64,000 nucleotides of DNA, from positions 2,813,312 to 2,877,311 of the forward strand of contig JACTAT010000059.1 of NCBI GenBank assembly GCA_014526335.1, in the 5' to 3' direction. The notes beneath the pieces are model-generated. The model did not search any database, was not told where the DNA came from, and saw only the letters and a program-made list of their open reading frames with translations. A program made the translations under genes and the position numbers. Each line of letters begins with the position of its first letter. Within the stretch, counting starts at the first letter, position 1. Shown in pieces: positions 24,702 through 36,947 of the stretch. Origin of the DNA: Chrysaora quinquecirrha. Lineage: Eukaryota; Cnidaria; Scyphozoa; Semaeostomeae; Pelagiidae.

Positions 24702-24805
24702 AACGATAATGATGGTGATTATGAAGAGAAAGATGAAGAAAAAGAAGAAGATGAGTTAACCATTTTCTATTCATTTTTGGTTTGTTTTATTAAGCATCCC
24801 AAAGG
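24586..24805 (+). CDS. Possible internal exon with poly-Asp run
   Basis: 220 nt between a good acceptor (CTGTTTTAG ending at 24585) and a strong donor (GTAAGTGA from 24806). The open frame reads VVGNVCCYSNQDNGEDG, then a run of about 20 acidic residues from a (GAT)n microsatellite, then EEKDEEKEEDELTIFYSF. No other exon of the gene is identified, and the function is unknown. The microsatellite could equally be non-coding, with splice-like borders by chance. Confidence 0.3.
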
Positions 24806-26127
24806 TAAGTGAGTTTTTCAATTTCACTGGATTGTCGCCGTCACTTCGGTGTTAAAACTCCCCAAAACAATTCCATAACATTCCACATAATTAATGTGCC
24901 CCAAAGTCCTTGCTGGATGATTTAAAATGCGCATGCGCTGTCTCAACATAAATAGTCCAGCTGTTAGACTTACTAAATTCGTCGTAGTCTACGCTCCTCC
25001 CTCAGCACCCCACCACCCGGCTCCAACTGCGTTCTGAGGAAACAGTAATTATGTTGTTGTAGTTGTGAAAGCTGTTTCGTAAAGAGTGGAAGGCATGTAA
25101 TAAGTCTATGCAGCTGTTTGGAAAAGCGCATGTACTAAAGTGCTAACAAATTTTTTGCGCGGATTTTTTCTGCTCGTTTTCTTATTTGGATGATCTTCTG
25201 GGAGAAAAATAAAGATTTGAGCTTATTATGGTGAAAACATCATTTGCGTCATGGTAAACAAGATTTGCAAGACAAGATTCGCTGTTGGAATGGCATTGAT
25301 TACTCGAAGCTTTTATGCATGTATGTATGTAGCTATGTGTGTATGTTTATTGTTGCCATCAAATTAATAACAATTACAGCGAAAAATTAAGAAACAAAAA
25401 AGAAGACTATCATAACAGCGATACAATTTACAGGCAAAAGCTAAAAATGTATCGAAAACACCTCATGTTTAACTTAGAGAATAGAAAAGAAAGATTGAAA
25501 TCGTTCCATTTTGAAGTTCTTCAAAAAAGAACTCTTAAAATCCCCAGAGTAGCTGGATTCTCCAGCCTGTATCTCTAAAGAAGCGAAAAGCTAACCGAAA
25601 ATCCAAAAAAAGCATTCAGTCATCTCTTTATTCAGATCTCCCCAGATCTCTTCTTGTTTCAGAAGAGAAATCTGAGAAAAATTTTTGGAAAAACTTTGCA
25701 CATTGCAAATGACGCATGCTTTCTTCGCCGCAACTTTTGTAGACTAGCGCCATTCTGTAGCATTTCCAAAGCTTTCTTTCAGCGCATCTGAGAACGCTGT
25801 GGTCTGTTGATAAAAAATAAATTAAACAATCTAACGACGAAATAATAATAACAATAACAATAAAATCAAAATAAACAATTCAACAAAATAAAAAATAAGA
25901 ATTTTGAAAATAAAACGTAAAACAAATATGAAAAAATTAAAACAATTCATTGAGAATTCGTTGATAACGATATGAGCCACTTGCGTTCTCGGATGCATTG
26001 AAAGCTTCGCAATAAATGCCACAGGCGTGAACAAATGTAGGGCCACAAAAATTTCCAGCTATTGTTGCTTTGCGAATTTTTTCTACAGTTTTTTCTCTAA
26101 AACAAAAATATATCTATTACTTTGGAT
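24806..26127. other. Intergenic, nothing recognised
   Basis: A small Lys-rich open frame near 25.4 kb has no recognisable domain and is not called. Confidence 0.4.
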
Positions 26128-26790
26128 TTTTATACGTGTTTTGCGTCTTTCTGGAGATACATGTTGGAAATTAAGCAACTCCGGAGGTTTTTAAGACTTA
26201 ATTATTTGGGGAACTTGCTATAGCTGGCTGCTCACTGAATTAATTGGATTGTTTGGATATCAAACTAAGACCTGAACCAGAAGACTTTGTTCGTAAATAC
26301 ATGGATACATGGATATTCTATTAGGAAACTATAGGCTTAACTACCCTACAGGCATATGAAATCAAACATAGGCATAGACTTGGTTACAGTGCAGTGCAAT
26401 ATATAAATCGTTATTGTTGAATCGCTGTTATGCGAGTTTAGGCAAAGACATCATTCTAGGCATAGACTTTGTTCGTAAATACATGGATACACGGATATTC
26501 TATTGGGAAACTATAGACTTAACTACCCTACAGGCATATTGAAACAAATATAGGCATAGACATGTTACAGTGCAATATATAAATCGTTATTGTTGAATTG
26601 CTGTTATGCGAGTTTAAGCAAAGACATCATTCTAGGCATAGATATTGTGCACATCATAATAATTTATCATCAGGATTCTAGACAAGATATTTTTTTGGAT
26701 TTTTAGACGTGTTTCGCTTCTTTCTGGAGATGCATGTTGGAAATTAAGCAACTCCGGAGGTTTTCAAGACTTCATTGCTATAGCTGGTTC
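26128..26790. repeat. Partial, rearranged copies of the neighbouring satellite unit
   Basis: A block of about 90 bp with GGAAATTAAGCAACTCCGG occurs at 26.13-26.22 and 26.70-26.79 kb. Between them, two tandem copies of about 180 bp (26281-26460, 26462-26640) match the TATAGTCTTAACTAC / TTACAGTGCAATATATAAATC part of the 870 bp unit that follows. Confidence 0.75.
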
Positions 26791-29700
26791 TTGATTTACT
26801 GGATTAATTGAATTCTTTGGAAGTGAAACTGGATTTAATAAATTGGATATCTAAATTTAAAGTTCTGGTATGCCTTCAAGATCTCAAGCAGAAGACTTTG
26901 TTGGAGAATACACGGATTATTCATCCGAATATTTGGTTTGGAATCTATAGTCTTAACTACAGGCATATCAAAACATACATAGGCATAGGCATATTACAGT
27001 GCAATATATAAATCTTCATTATTGAATCGCTATTATGCGAGTTTAGGCACAGACATAATTCTAGGCATAGATATTTTGTTCACATTATTATAATTTTTTA
27101 TAAGAGTTCTTAATTCATAGGGCTAGAGTTTGCGCTCTGTTCAGCTCTTATAGGCATACATGTATCGAAATGCATTTCATCCATTATGTTTTATCAAATA
27201 ACGTCATCTCAGATTATTTACAGGGTAACATCGGATGTGAATCGAATAATTCCTGCCTGATCACGTCTTGAATATTGAGCAAAGGAAGATTAAAGCGAAA
27301 ACCAGAATATTTTCAACTAAAGAAGGAAGAAGTATTGAAGATCAAAGACCAACGTCAAATCACGAATATACTATTTTGGGGTACAAGTACTTTCTATTCC
27401 ACAGCACCCTGTGCTATCCGACAATACTATAGTAAAGTCAGGAGCTGAGACTTGGCGAAATGAAACAAGCTTTTAGAAAAACCAAAGGGAAGATATCGTA
27501 AAGTAGAGATTTTTCAATAATCAACAGAAATAGATGAATCAACGAAAAAGAGGGCGACCTATGTTTTGGAATTGTTGCTGTTTTGCTGTTGTTGTGTTGC
27601 TACACATTCATTTGATGATGACGACATCCGTCTGGCAACATTGCGAAGTCCTGGTACAAAAAACGGCAAAAGTCACCTTTCAAACTTGATTCTTTGGAAG
27701 TGAAACTGGATTTAATAATTGGATATCTAAATTTAAAAATTCTGGTATGCCTTCAAGATCTCAAGCAGAAGACTTTATTGGAGAATACACGGATTATTAA
27801 TCGGAATATTTGGTTTTGAAACTATAGTCTTAACTATAGGCATATCGAAACATACATAGGCATAGACTTCTTACAGTGCAATATTTAAATCTTTATCGTG
27901 AATCGCTATTATGCGAGTTTTAGGCACAGACTTAATTCTAGGCATAGATATTGTTCACATCATTATAATTTTTGATAAGAGTTCTTAATTCATAGGGCTA
28001 GAGTTTGCGCTTTGTTCAGCTCTTATAGGCATACATGTTCATCCATTATGTTTTATCAAATAACGTCATCTCAGATTATTTACAGGGTAACATCGGATGT
28101 GAATGGAATAATTTCTGCCTGATCACGTCTTGAATATTGAACAAAGGAAGATTAAAGCAAAAACCAGAAGATTTTCAACTAAAGAAGGAAGAAGTATTGA
28201 AGATCAAAGACCAACGTCAAATCACGAATATACTATTTTGGGGCACTTACTTTCTATTCCACGGAACCCTGTCCTGTGCTATCCGACAATACTATAGTAA
28301 AGTCAGGAGCTGAGATTTGGCGAGATGAAACAAGCTTTTAGAAAAACCAAAGGGAAGATATCGTAAAGTAGAGATTTTCAACAATCAACAGAAATAGATG
28401 AATCAACGAAAAAGAGGGCGACCTATGTTTTGGATTTGTTGCTGTTTTTTTGTTGTTGTGTTGCTACATATTCATTTGATGATGACCGACATCCGTCTGG
28501 CAACATTGCGAAGTCCTGGTACAAAAAACGACAAAAGTCACCTTTCAACCTTGATTCTTTGGAATGAAAACTGGATTTAATAATTGGATATCTAAATTTA
28601 AAGTTCTGGTATGCCTTCAAGATCTCAAGCAGAAGACTTTGTTGGAGAATACACGGATTATTCATCCGAATATTTGGTTTGGAATCTATAGTCTTAACTA
28701 CAGGCATATCAAAACATACATAGGCATAGGCATATTACAGTGCAATATATAAATCTTCATTATTGAATCGCTATTATGCGAGTTTAGGCACAGACATAAT
28801 TCTAGGCATAGATATTTTGTTCACATTATTATAATTTTTGATAAGAGTTCTTAATTCATAGGGCTAGAGTTTGCGCTCTGTTCAGCTCTTATAGGCATAC
28901 ATGTATCGAAATGCATTTCATCCATTATGTTTTATCAAATAACGTCATCTCAGATTATTTACAGGGTAACATCGGATGTGAATCGAATAATTCCTGCCTG
29001 ATCACGTCTTGAATATTGAGCAAAGGAAGATTAAAGCGAAAACCAGAATATTTTCAACTAAAGAAGGAAGAAGTATTGAAGATAAAAGACCAACGTCAAA
29101 TCACGAATATACTATTTTGGGGTACAAGTACTTTCTATTCCACGGCACCCTGTGCTATCCGACAATACTATAGTAAAGTCAGGAGCTGAGATTTGGCGAG
29201 ATGAAACAAGCTTTTAGAAAAACCAAAGGGAAGATATCGTAAAGTAGAGATTTTTCAACAATCAACAGAAATAGATGAATCAACGGAAAAGAGGGCGACC
29301 TATGTTTTGGAATTGTTGCTGTTTTGTTGTTGTTGTGTTGCTACACATTCATTTGATGATGACGACATCCGTCTGGCAACATTGCGAAGTCCTGGTACAA
29401 AAAACGACAAAAGTCACCTTTCAACCTTGATTCTTTGGAAGTGAAACTGGATTTAATAATTGGATATCTAAATTTAAAAATTCTGGTATGCCTTCAAGAT
29501 CTCAAGCAGAAGACTTTGTTGGAGAATACACGGATTATTCATCCGAATATTTGGTTTGGAATCTATAGTCTTAACTACAGGCATATCAAAACATACATAG
29601 GCATAGGCATATTACAGTGCAATATATAAATCTTCATTATTGAATCGCTATTATGCGAGTTTAGGCACAGAAATATTTCTAGGCATAGATATTTTGTTCA

Positions 29701-30075
29701 CATCATTATAATTTTTGATTAGAGTTCTTAATTCATAGGGCTAGAGTTTGCGCTCTGTTCAGCTCTTATAGGCATACATGTATCGAAATGCATTTCATCC
29801 ATTATGTTTTATCAAATAACGTCATCTCAGATTATTTACAGGGTAACATCGGATGTGAATCGAATAATTCCTGCCTGATCACGTCTTGAATATCGAGCAA
29901 AGGAAGGAAGATTAAAGCGAAAACCAGAATATTTTCGACTAAAGAAGGAAGAAGTATTGAAGATAAAAGACAAACGTCAAATCACGAATATACTATTTTG
30001 GGGTACAAGTACTTTCTATTCCACGGCTACCTGTGCTATCCGACAATACTATAGTAAAGTCAGGAAATGAGAAGC

Positions 30076-30098
30076 TTTTTTTTTTTACTTTCTTTATT
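30076..30098 (-). terminator. LINE polyadenylation signal and A-tail
   Basis: On the minus strand AATAAA (30098-30093) precedes an uninterrupted A11 tract (30086-30076) that ends at the junction with the host repeat. Confidence 0.8.
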
Positions 30099-30242
30099 TA
30101 CCGTTGGTTCTACAAATAGCTACAAGCTGGAGCTAATACATACCAACCTAACTAACAACAAAACTAACAGTAGTCTCAAATGTAATAAAAGATAGCTATT
30201 AAAATAAAGTTATAAAGATGCATAAGTGTTATAAACAAACAG

Positions 30243-32745
30243 CTAATTATTAGGTATGTAACCAATATTTGGCAGAAATTGTGTGCATAGCTTGCAGCTG
30301 CATAGCTTTGCCTCTTGATATTTGTTTTTGAGGTATTGCTGAAAGCTCTGCACAGAACTACTTGCCTTGGCTTCAGCAGAAACCAGATTCCATGACGAGC
30401 TGCCTCTGAAAGTCAATGTGTCAAGACCGTACCTATTTGTGGCCGGTTTATTGACTTCAAAATGAGATGTCCGCAGATTATACGCAGACTCGTGTGTCAG
30501 AAACAGATCTTTCATGAATTCTGGATTCATACCATGTATGGTTTTGAAAATTTCAACCAAGAGCTTTTGAATGTTTAATTGATGGATTGTTATTGAATTA
30601 TCTTTTCGCAATAGCTCTGAGAAACTAAGGGATTCACTATTATTATACGCTAATCTTAAAGCCCTTTCATGGATGGAATTGATTAGATTGTTACTTTTCT
30701 TGCTACAGTACATCCAGACAAGGGGACAATAGTTAAAATAGGATAGGATGAATGTTTTCATGAGAAGCATCCTTTTTGCTTCATCCAAATATGGGGCTAA
30801 TCTTGCGAGAGCACTAAGCTTTTTCCCAGCAGTTTTGCAAATGCTTTTATGTGTTTCTCAAATTAAAGCTGGCTATCAAGAGTGACACCAAGGAGTTTAG
30901 CTTCGTTAACTTCTTCGAGAGGATTGTTATTTATTGTCATTACTGCTTTATTTTGTCTATTATTTTTAGCTTCCAGAATCATAAGTTTACATTTTTCACC
31001 ATTTAAAATCATTGAGTTATCTTTAAACCATTTATTAATAAAAATCATTTCTTCATTTAGTTTAGTTGTAATTTGGTCAACGTCCTTATCCTTAATCCAA
31101 ATTGTGTTATCATCAGCATAGTTACAAAGTTCGCTGTTTTTGATAATAAACAATAAATCATTTATAAACATGTTGAAAAACAAGGGACCTAGAATGGATC
31201 CTTGAGGAACCCCTTGTTTTATTTGCATCCAGTCACTATAATTGGAGTTTATTTTTACACGTTGAGTTCTTTCTTGGAGATAGCTTTTGATTAATTTAAG
31301 AGCATTCATGCTGAACCCGTAAGCATCAAGTTTGGCTATCAGGAGCTCGTGAGGGAGACAGTCGAAGGCTTTAGACAGGTCCATGAGAACCATGCCATTT
31401 TTAAATTTTAGATCCAGATTTCGCTTAATTTTTTCAATTAGTCGTATTAAGGCGTGCTGTGTCCCGTATTTTTTCCTGAAACCGCAGAGTAGTGGGGAGA
31501 GTTTATCCTCCATATATCTACTAATCTGGTCTGCCATTATTCTTTCAAAAACTTTAGAAGTCGAAGGAAGAACACTAACAGGACGGTAATTCGACTTCGA
31601 TGTTGTACTGCCTTTCTTATGTATGGGTGAGACATCAGCACATTTTAGATCATTAGGAAAAGTACAGCTATTGATAGTTTTATTAAATATTTTATTTATA
31701 TAAGGGGCTATGCACTCAGCAGACCATTTTAAGATTTTTGAGGGTATGTCATCTGGTCCTGTTGCTTTCTTGGCGTCGAGATTTACAAATTCATTTTTGA
31801 TTAAACCGTTATAGGTATTTTGAAAGTTCATAGAAGGAGTTATATCACCAAGTTGTTCTTTGATTATTTTAATGCTAGAATGATTTTTATATTTCTCGAT
31901 TATTCTTAATACCTCATCATCGTTTTGACAATCGTTTGCTTGATGATTACAAGTTGTAGTTGTTAATGGATCAGTTTTCGGCAGATTCAGAGAGTCAGTT
32001 ATATTTATAAAATAGTTATTCATTATCTGAGCAATGTCCTTGCTATTTGAGATTATCTTATCATCTTCAATCAGGATGATTTTATTTTGTTTCAGATTGT
32101 TATTATTGAAATTTGGTTTTATAGTAGTCCAGAATCTTTTATTATCGCTAACAAATTTTATGTCTAGGTTCCTAAAATATTCTTTTTTCGTTTGACGTGT
32201 AAGTTTAACGCATTTGTTTCTCAGTTTTTTGAAATTTTCCCAGTTAACAGTTGTTCTTTCTTTATAATATTTATTTTTGGCTTTTGATCTCGCCATTATA
32301 AGTTTCTTCAAGGACTTGTTCATAAAAGGTGCGTTATTTGCTCTTACCAACTTTAGCTTTGAAGGAGCATGTGCTTCTAGAGTAGAAGCCATGATTTCTG
32401 AGAATTCATTGTAGTCCTCAACATTGGCATAGTATAGTTTACTGTTTAAATCTGCATTAAATTCATCTAAATCAAAATTCTTAAAGTCACGATACTTAAT
32501 TTTAATTGGTTCTGCTTTAACGTATTGGGTTTTTAGATTTGAAGCTGTCAATTTGTGAAAATCTGATAGACCTGTTTCTACAGTAATCGTATTTTGAAAT
32601 GAGTGTTTTTTAGTTGTTAATATTAGATCAATGCATGTTGGAGTGTCACTTTTGAAGCAAGTAGGTTCCTTGACTAAATTATAAAGACCATAGGTTTTTA
32701 TAAAATTGTCAAGTAATTGATTAGAAGGTGCTGGATCAGATTTTT
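30243..32745 (-). pseudogene. CR1-like ORF2 remnant: endonuclease tail plus reverse transcriptase
   Basis: The frame opens after a stop near 32745 with the last part of the endonuclease (NLVKEPTCFKS, CIDLILTT, GLSDFH). It continues into reverse transcriptase: YRPVSVLPSTSKVFERI, MVLMDLSKAFDCLPH (motif A Asp), KQGVPQGSILGPLFF, and NYADDNTIW with the catalytic ADD. It breaks at an in-frame stop at about 30863 followed by a frame change, and resumes to 30243 as the C-terminal region (FNYCPLVWMYCSKKSNNLIN). The N-terminal two thirds of the endonuclease is missing. In an intact element this protein nicks the target and copies the RNA there. Confidence 0.88.
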
Positions 32746-34454
32746 AGCAAGCATGGCAGTGCCTTGCTTGTTGAGATGCAGCATGCTTCTGTTAAGCTCA
32801 GACGTGGTAATATTGCTATTGTCTATGAATTTAAGGTTGTTATTTTTACAAAAGTTTAACAGAGCTTCATTAATATCTTTCAGCTTATCATTTAATGATT
32901 CATTATCAGACCTAAAAATCATGGAACTGAAACTTACGTTGGTGTGTGGGCTCATAAGTTTTACATAGTTGTTAATTTCTTTAATATTTTCCATTGTATT
33001 CAAGTTAACCCTCAGATCATTTGTCCCACAGTGAATTATAATTTCTGCTGGCTTCTTTTTTACGAGTGGTTTTATGTAGTCTTTGATGTCTTCACTGGTG
33101 GCTCCAGAGATGCTGACTGCATTTACTTTTTTGTTCTTAGATAATCTGTAGCCTTTGATATTTTTGATCATAGAATCCCCAAGTAAGATAACATGTTGAT
33201 TGTTGATGACAAGGTTTGTTGGATTTTGTGTTGTATTTGCTATTGTGTTTTGTTGGATTGTTGTATTGTTATTGGTTTTTGGTGATGTGGATTGGTTGAT
33301 TGCTGATGCTGTTCTGTGATTATTATGTGATTGTGAGGTAATATGATGTTGAGGTTGTTGACTGACTTGTGGTGATATTGTTGAATTTTTTTGTTGGATT
33401 GCTGGATACTGATATGGATAAAGATGTTGGGCTTGGTTGGCAAGTACTTGATAGTAGTTTGAATGTTGAAAGTTTGGGTTTTGTAGTTGAAGTTGAGGTT
33501 GTGGTCTTGGTCTTGTTTCTGTTCTCCAATTTGAGGATATATTTCTTAATTCAACTTTAAGAGACTTTATTTCGTTCTTTAGTGATTCATTTTCTTTTTC
33601 CAGTTTTTCATTAATTTCATATTGTAAAGAAAGTTCTTTGTGGATGTGGCTTGATGGTGTTGGTGGTGCTGAATCATTGTCATTTTTAGATTTTTTCATT
33701 TTTTCAATTTCTTTTCTTAAGTTTTCCATCTCTTTCCAGATCAGAAGAATTTCATCTGAGCTAGCTGCCTGTTTGTTGCTGGATGTAGTTTCAAGGATGG
33801 AAACAGATTGTGTGTTAAGAAAGAGGTCAGACATTTGATTGTTTTGTGTGTTGGTGATGCTGTTAGGGTCAGGCATGATCTTAGTGCTGCAAACAGATGT
33901 GTCTGGTGTTGTTTCATGGTTACTGTTTTCGGTGGATGTTTTAGTTTTGTTGACTTTTGCATCGATGGTGGGGAGGTAAGAGGTGATAAAGTTGTCAATT
34001 TCTTGAGATATAAAACAGATGGAGGCTGAGGGTATATGGATGTGTGTTTCTAACCATGGTGTGGGTGAAGAGTTGGATTCCTTTTTACTTATAGTAATCA
34101 AGATTTCTTCATAATTCTTCTTTACCTTTTTCTTTTGGTATTTATCTATCCATTTGACATCATAGCTATCACTATTACCAAAAGGTATATAAATCTCGTT
34201 CTGGATGGCAAGGATGTAATCTGCTAGAGTATCATAGGACGTAGTTATGCAGTGCTTACTCATATCTTTGAAGTTGTCGAGAAATACTGAGTGATGAACA
34301 GGAGGAATGGTATTGTTCGGATCAAATTGGTAACATTTTATTACAGACTGGGAATCTTCGAAAATTTCTGGTGGAAGGCGTTGACGTTCATTAACTGGCC
34401 CAGGGTTACTTTCAATATCTCCTCCAAGTAAGAGAAGAATCAAAAAAAAACATT
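32698..34454 (-). CDS. CR1-like ORF1 with 2A motif and SGNH esterase domain
   Basis: The frame is open to 32698 and runs back into host repeat DNA, where the first possible start is only a GTG at 34488, so the true 5' end is lost. Order (numbering from 34488): hydrophobic CFFLILLLL at 13-21; 2A motif GDIESNPGP at 23-31; a polar region; a coiled coil at about 245-315; a Gln/Asn-rich linker at about 320-430; an SGNH hydrolase domain from 432 with GDSM (Ser nucleophile, about 439), CGTND (about 487-491) and HLNKQG (about 571). ORF1 proteins of this clade bind the element RNA; the esterase role is unclear. The last residues read through the deletion junction into the endonuclease region in another frame. 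It is the longest intact frame of the element. Confidence 0.8.
34396..34419 (-). other. 2A ribosome-skipping motif (D-I-E-S-N-P-G-P)
   Basis: The minus strand encodes GDIESNPGP, which matches the DxExNPGP consensus; skipping would occur between the last Gly and Pro. It follows directly on a hydrophobic stretch. 2A motifs at the N-terminus of ORF1 are known in several APE-type LINEs, and a hydrophobic-2A combination has been described as a dual-targeting signal in sea urchin proteins. Confidence 0.85.
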
Positions 34455-34557
34455 GCGAAGTCCTGGTACAAAAAACGACAAAAGTCACCTTTCAAACTTG
34501 ATTCTTTGGAAGTAAAACTGGATTTAATGATTGGATATCTAAATTTAAAGTTCTGGT

Positions 34558-35083
34558 CAAGGACGCCTGCGGTGGGGGGGCAAGGGGGGCGACCGCCCCT
34601 CCTGCCCTTATCCAAGGGGGGCAAGGAGGGGCAAGATGTGCCCTCAGCGACAACAATTATTTTTAAAATAGCTTTAAAATTGTCTGATAAATATTGTAGA
34701 ATTGTAGAATAGAAGAAAGGCAAGAAAGGACCATAATATACTGATTTCATTATTTGTTTCTGGGTCGAGGGAAAATCAATGTCAAACTTGTCGCTCGTAA
34801 TTTTTCAAAAAATAATGAACAGAGAAAATCATTTTTCGGAAACCACTAGCAGCATCTTATTACTAAACTTTTTACTTTAAATGCAAAAGAATTGCAAAAT
34901 CGAGTAAATCTTAAACAGTTTTGTTGTCAATGAAAACATTTAAAGGGCGTTTCCCACGTTTTCCAGGCTTCTGAAGGGCGTGGTAACTTAAAATTTTCTT
35001 GGGGCTGCGCCCCCAAACCCCCTCAGTTGCCCTTCTTCAAACCTTTGCCCCCCCCTTGCCCTCCATATGTGCAGGCGTCCCTG
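34558..35083. mobile_element. Non-autonomous hAT-type element, 526 bp
   Basis: An 8 bp target duplication GTTCTGGT (34550-34557 and 35084-35091) flanks terminal inverted repeats CAAGGACGCCTGC and, inverted, CAGGGACGCCTGC (one mismatch in 13). The CAGGG start and 8 bp duplication are the hAT hallmark. The subterminal regions are G- or C-rich (GGGGGGCAAGG type). It has no transposase. It sits in copy 5 of the 870 bp array, and the array sequence continues cleanly after it. Confidence 0.85.
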
Positions 35084-35584
35084 GTTCTGGTATCCCTTCA
35101 AGATCTCAAGCAGAAGACTTTGTTGGAGAATACACGGATTATTCATCGGGACATTTGGTTTGGAAACTATAGTCTTAACTACAGGCATTTTGAAACAAAC
35201 ATAGGCATAGACATATTACAGTGCAATATATAAATCTTCATTGTTGAATCGCTATTATGCGAGTTTAGGCACAGACATAATTCTAGGCATAGATATTTTG
35301 TTCACATCTTTATAATTTTTGATAAGAGTTCTTAATTCATAGGGCTAGAGTTTGCGCTCTGTTCAGCTCTTATAGGCATACATGTATCGAAATGCATTTC
35401 ATCCATTATGTTTTATCATATAACGTCATCTCAGATTATTTACAGGGTAACAATGGAATTTAAAGACAACTGAGGTGAATTAAACCGTTCCTGTCTGGTT
35501 GGTATCCTAAATATTTACAAAGGGAAGACCAAGGCGAAACCCAGAAGGTTTCAACTAAATAAAGAAAGAAGTATTGAAGTTAAA

Positions 35585-35664
35585 ATTAGAATTAGAATTA
35601 GAATTAGAATTAGAATTAGAATTAGAATTAGAATTAGAATTAGAATTAGAATTAGAATTAGAAT
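35585..35664. repeat. (ATTAGA)n hexamer microsatellite
   Basis: About 13 perfect hexamers at the 5' border of the second LINE fragment. Confidence 0.95.
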
Positions 35665-36947
35665 CTAGCTCTTAGAATTCTTAGAAGAAGTGACAGACTT
35701 ACTAGATGCAGGACAATCTGTTAGCGTTATTTACTTCGACTTTGCCAAGGCGTTCGATTCTGTGCCTCATCGGCGTTTATTGAAAAAGATAAAATCATTC
35801 GGAATTGGAGGGAAAGTCTTAACATGGATATCTTCGTTTTTGTCAAATCGCAAGCAGCAAGTAGTATTAAATGGATATAAATCGTCGTGGACTTGTGTTA
35901 CAAGTGGGTACCTCAGGAAGCGTACTCGGACCCTTACTTTTCCTATTATACGTCAACGATTTGCCTGAAATTGTAAATAAATCAAAGGTCAAAATGTTTG
36001 CCGACGATTTAAAGCTTTACTCTAGCAATACCTCTGACGAAGTCCAAGCTGAAATTAGAAAAATCGAACATTGGTCAAAAAGTGGCAACTTTCGCTCAAT
36101 CAAGAGAAATGCAATGCACTACATCTTGGGAACAAGGCTGAAAGATGTGGAGTTTATAATCTCTGGAATAAAGAAAAGAACTGTGATTCTGAAATATCGT
36201 CAGCTTCAGTGGTTAAAGATCTTGGTGTCTATATAGATGGAAAACAAAATTTGAAAAGCAAGTAGGAGAATGTATCAGAAAAGCGAATGGGATGCTAGCT
36301 TCAATCAAAAGGACATTTAAATATATGGACAAAGACGTGTTTCTATTGCTATACAAAAGTTTAGTAAGACCTGTGTTAGAATCATCTGTAGCAGTGTGGT
36401 GTCCCAACTTAGTCAAAGATATTAAGTCTATCGAGAACGTCCAGCGTAGAGCAACCAAACTTATTCCCAAAATCAAAACTATTCTTATGAAGAGAGACTA
36501 AGAGTACTCAATCTACCCTCATTAGAATACCGCAGGAAACGTGGAGACATGATTTTGACTTATAAAATATTAAAAGGATTTCTAGACACTGATTCATCGA
36601 TATTTTTTGACATCGCGCAAAGTAACACGCGTGGGCATGTACTGAAACTATTCAAAAAAAGATGTAACTCAAATCTGCGAAAAATGTTCTTCTCACAAAG
36701 AATAATAAACGACTGGAATAAACTCCCAAGTGAAGTTATTAATTGCTCAACTGTGAAACAATTCGAAATAAAATATGACAAATGCGAAGGAGTTAATAGA
36801 TTTTTATTCAAGTAGTTTTAAAAAAGCTGTAGTAATTAGAAATAATCCATGAACAGTAACTCTAGTTAGCTTAACAGGGTTTTGTAGGCCTGACGGCCTC
36901 TTCGTCCCTTATAATTATTATTGTATAAAAGACAAATGTCAAATAAA
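35665..36947 (+). mobile_element. Second LINE, 5' truncated fragment with 3' end
   Basis: Starts at the hexamer microsatellite inside copy 5 of the 870 bp array and ends with GGCCTGACGGCCTC, a typical 3' UTR tail of coral-type LINEs, and AATAAA at 36942. Diverged 870 bp unit sequence resumes after it. Confidence 0.8.
35690..36816 (+). pseudogene. Reverse transcriptase remnant with several frame breaks
   Basis: Pieces in three frames read SVIYFDFAKAFDSVPHRRLL (motif A), VLGPLLFLLYVNDLPE, KMFADDLKLYSS (catalytic ADD), LLYKSLVRPVLESSVAVWCP and FFSQRIINDWNKLPSEVI near the C-terminus. The order is that of a non-LTR RT and its C-terminal region, but the frame changes at about 35.9, 36.05, 36.27 and 36.5 kb. 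It differs in sequence from the CR1-like element at 30-34 kb, so it is a separate family. Confidence 0.88.

Larger units (their letters stand above)
30076..34441 (-). mobile_element. CR1-like non-LTR retrotransposon, 5' truncated and internally deleted
   Basis: The minus-strand element has ORF1 (esterase type), the tail of an endonuclease, a reverse transcriptase and a 3' end with AATAAA and a poly-A of 11. It interrupts copy 4 of the 870 bp array. About 180 bp of that unit is missing at the junction and no target-site duplication is visible, so the insertion went with a target deletion. Esterase-bearing ORF1 plus an apurinic-type endonuclease and this RT type are known for the CR1 clade. Most of the endonuclease is deleted, so the copy is dead. 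Confidence 0.88.

Noticed and set aside
26808..29629. Conserved ~60-residue protein in the 870 bp units
   Set aside because: Conservation equals that of the DNA, copy 2 is interrupted by a stop, and no domain is recognised.
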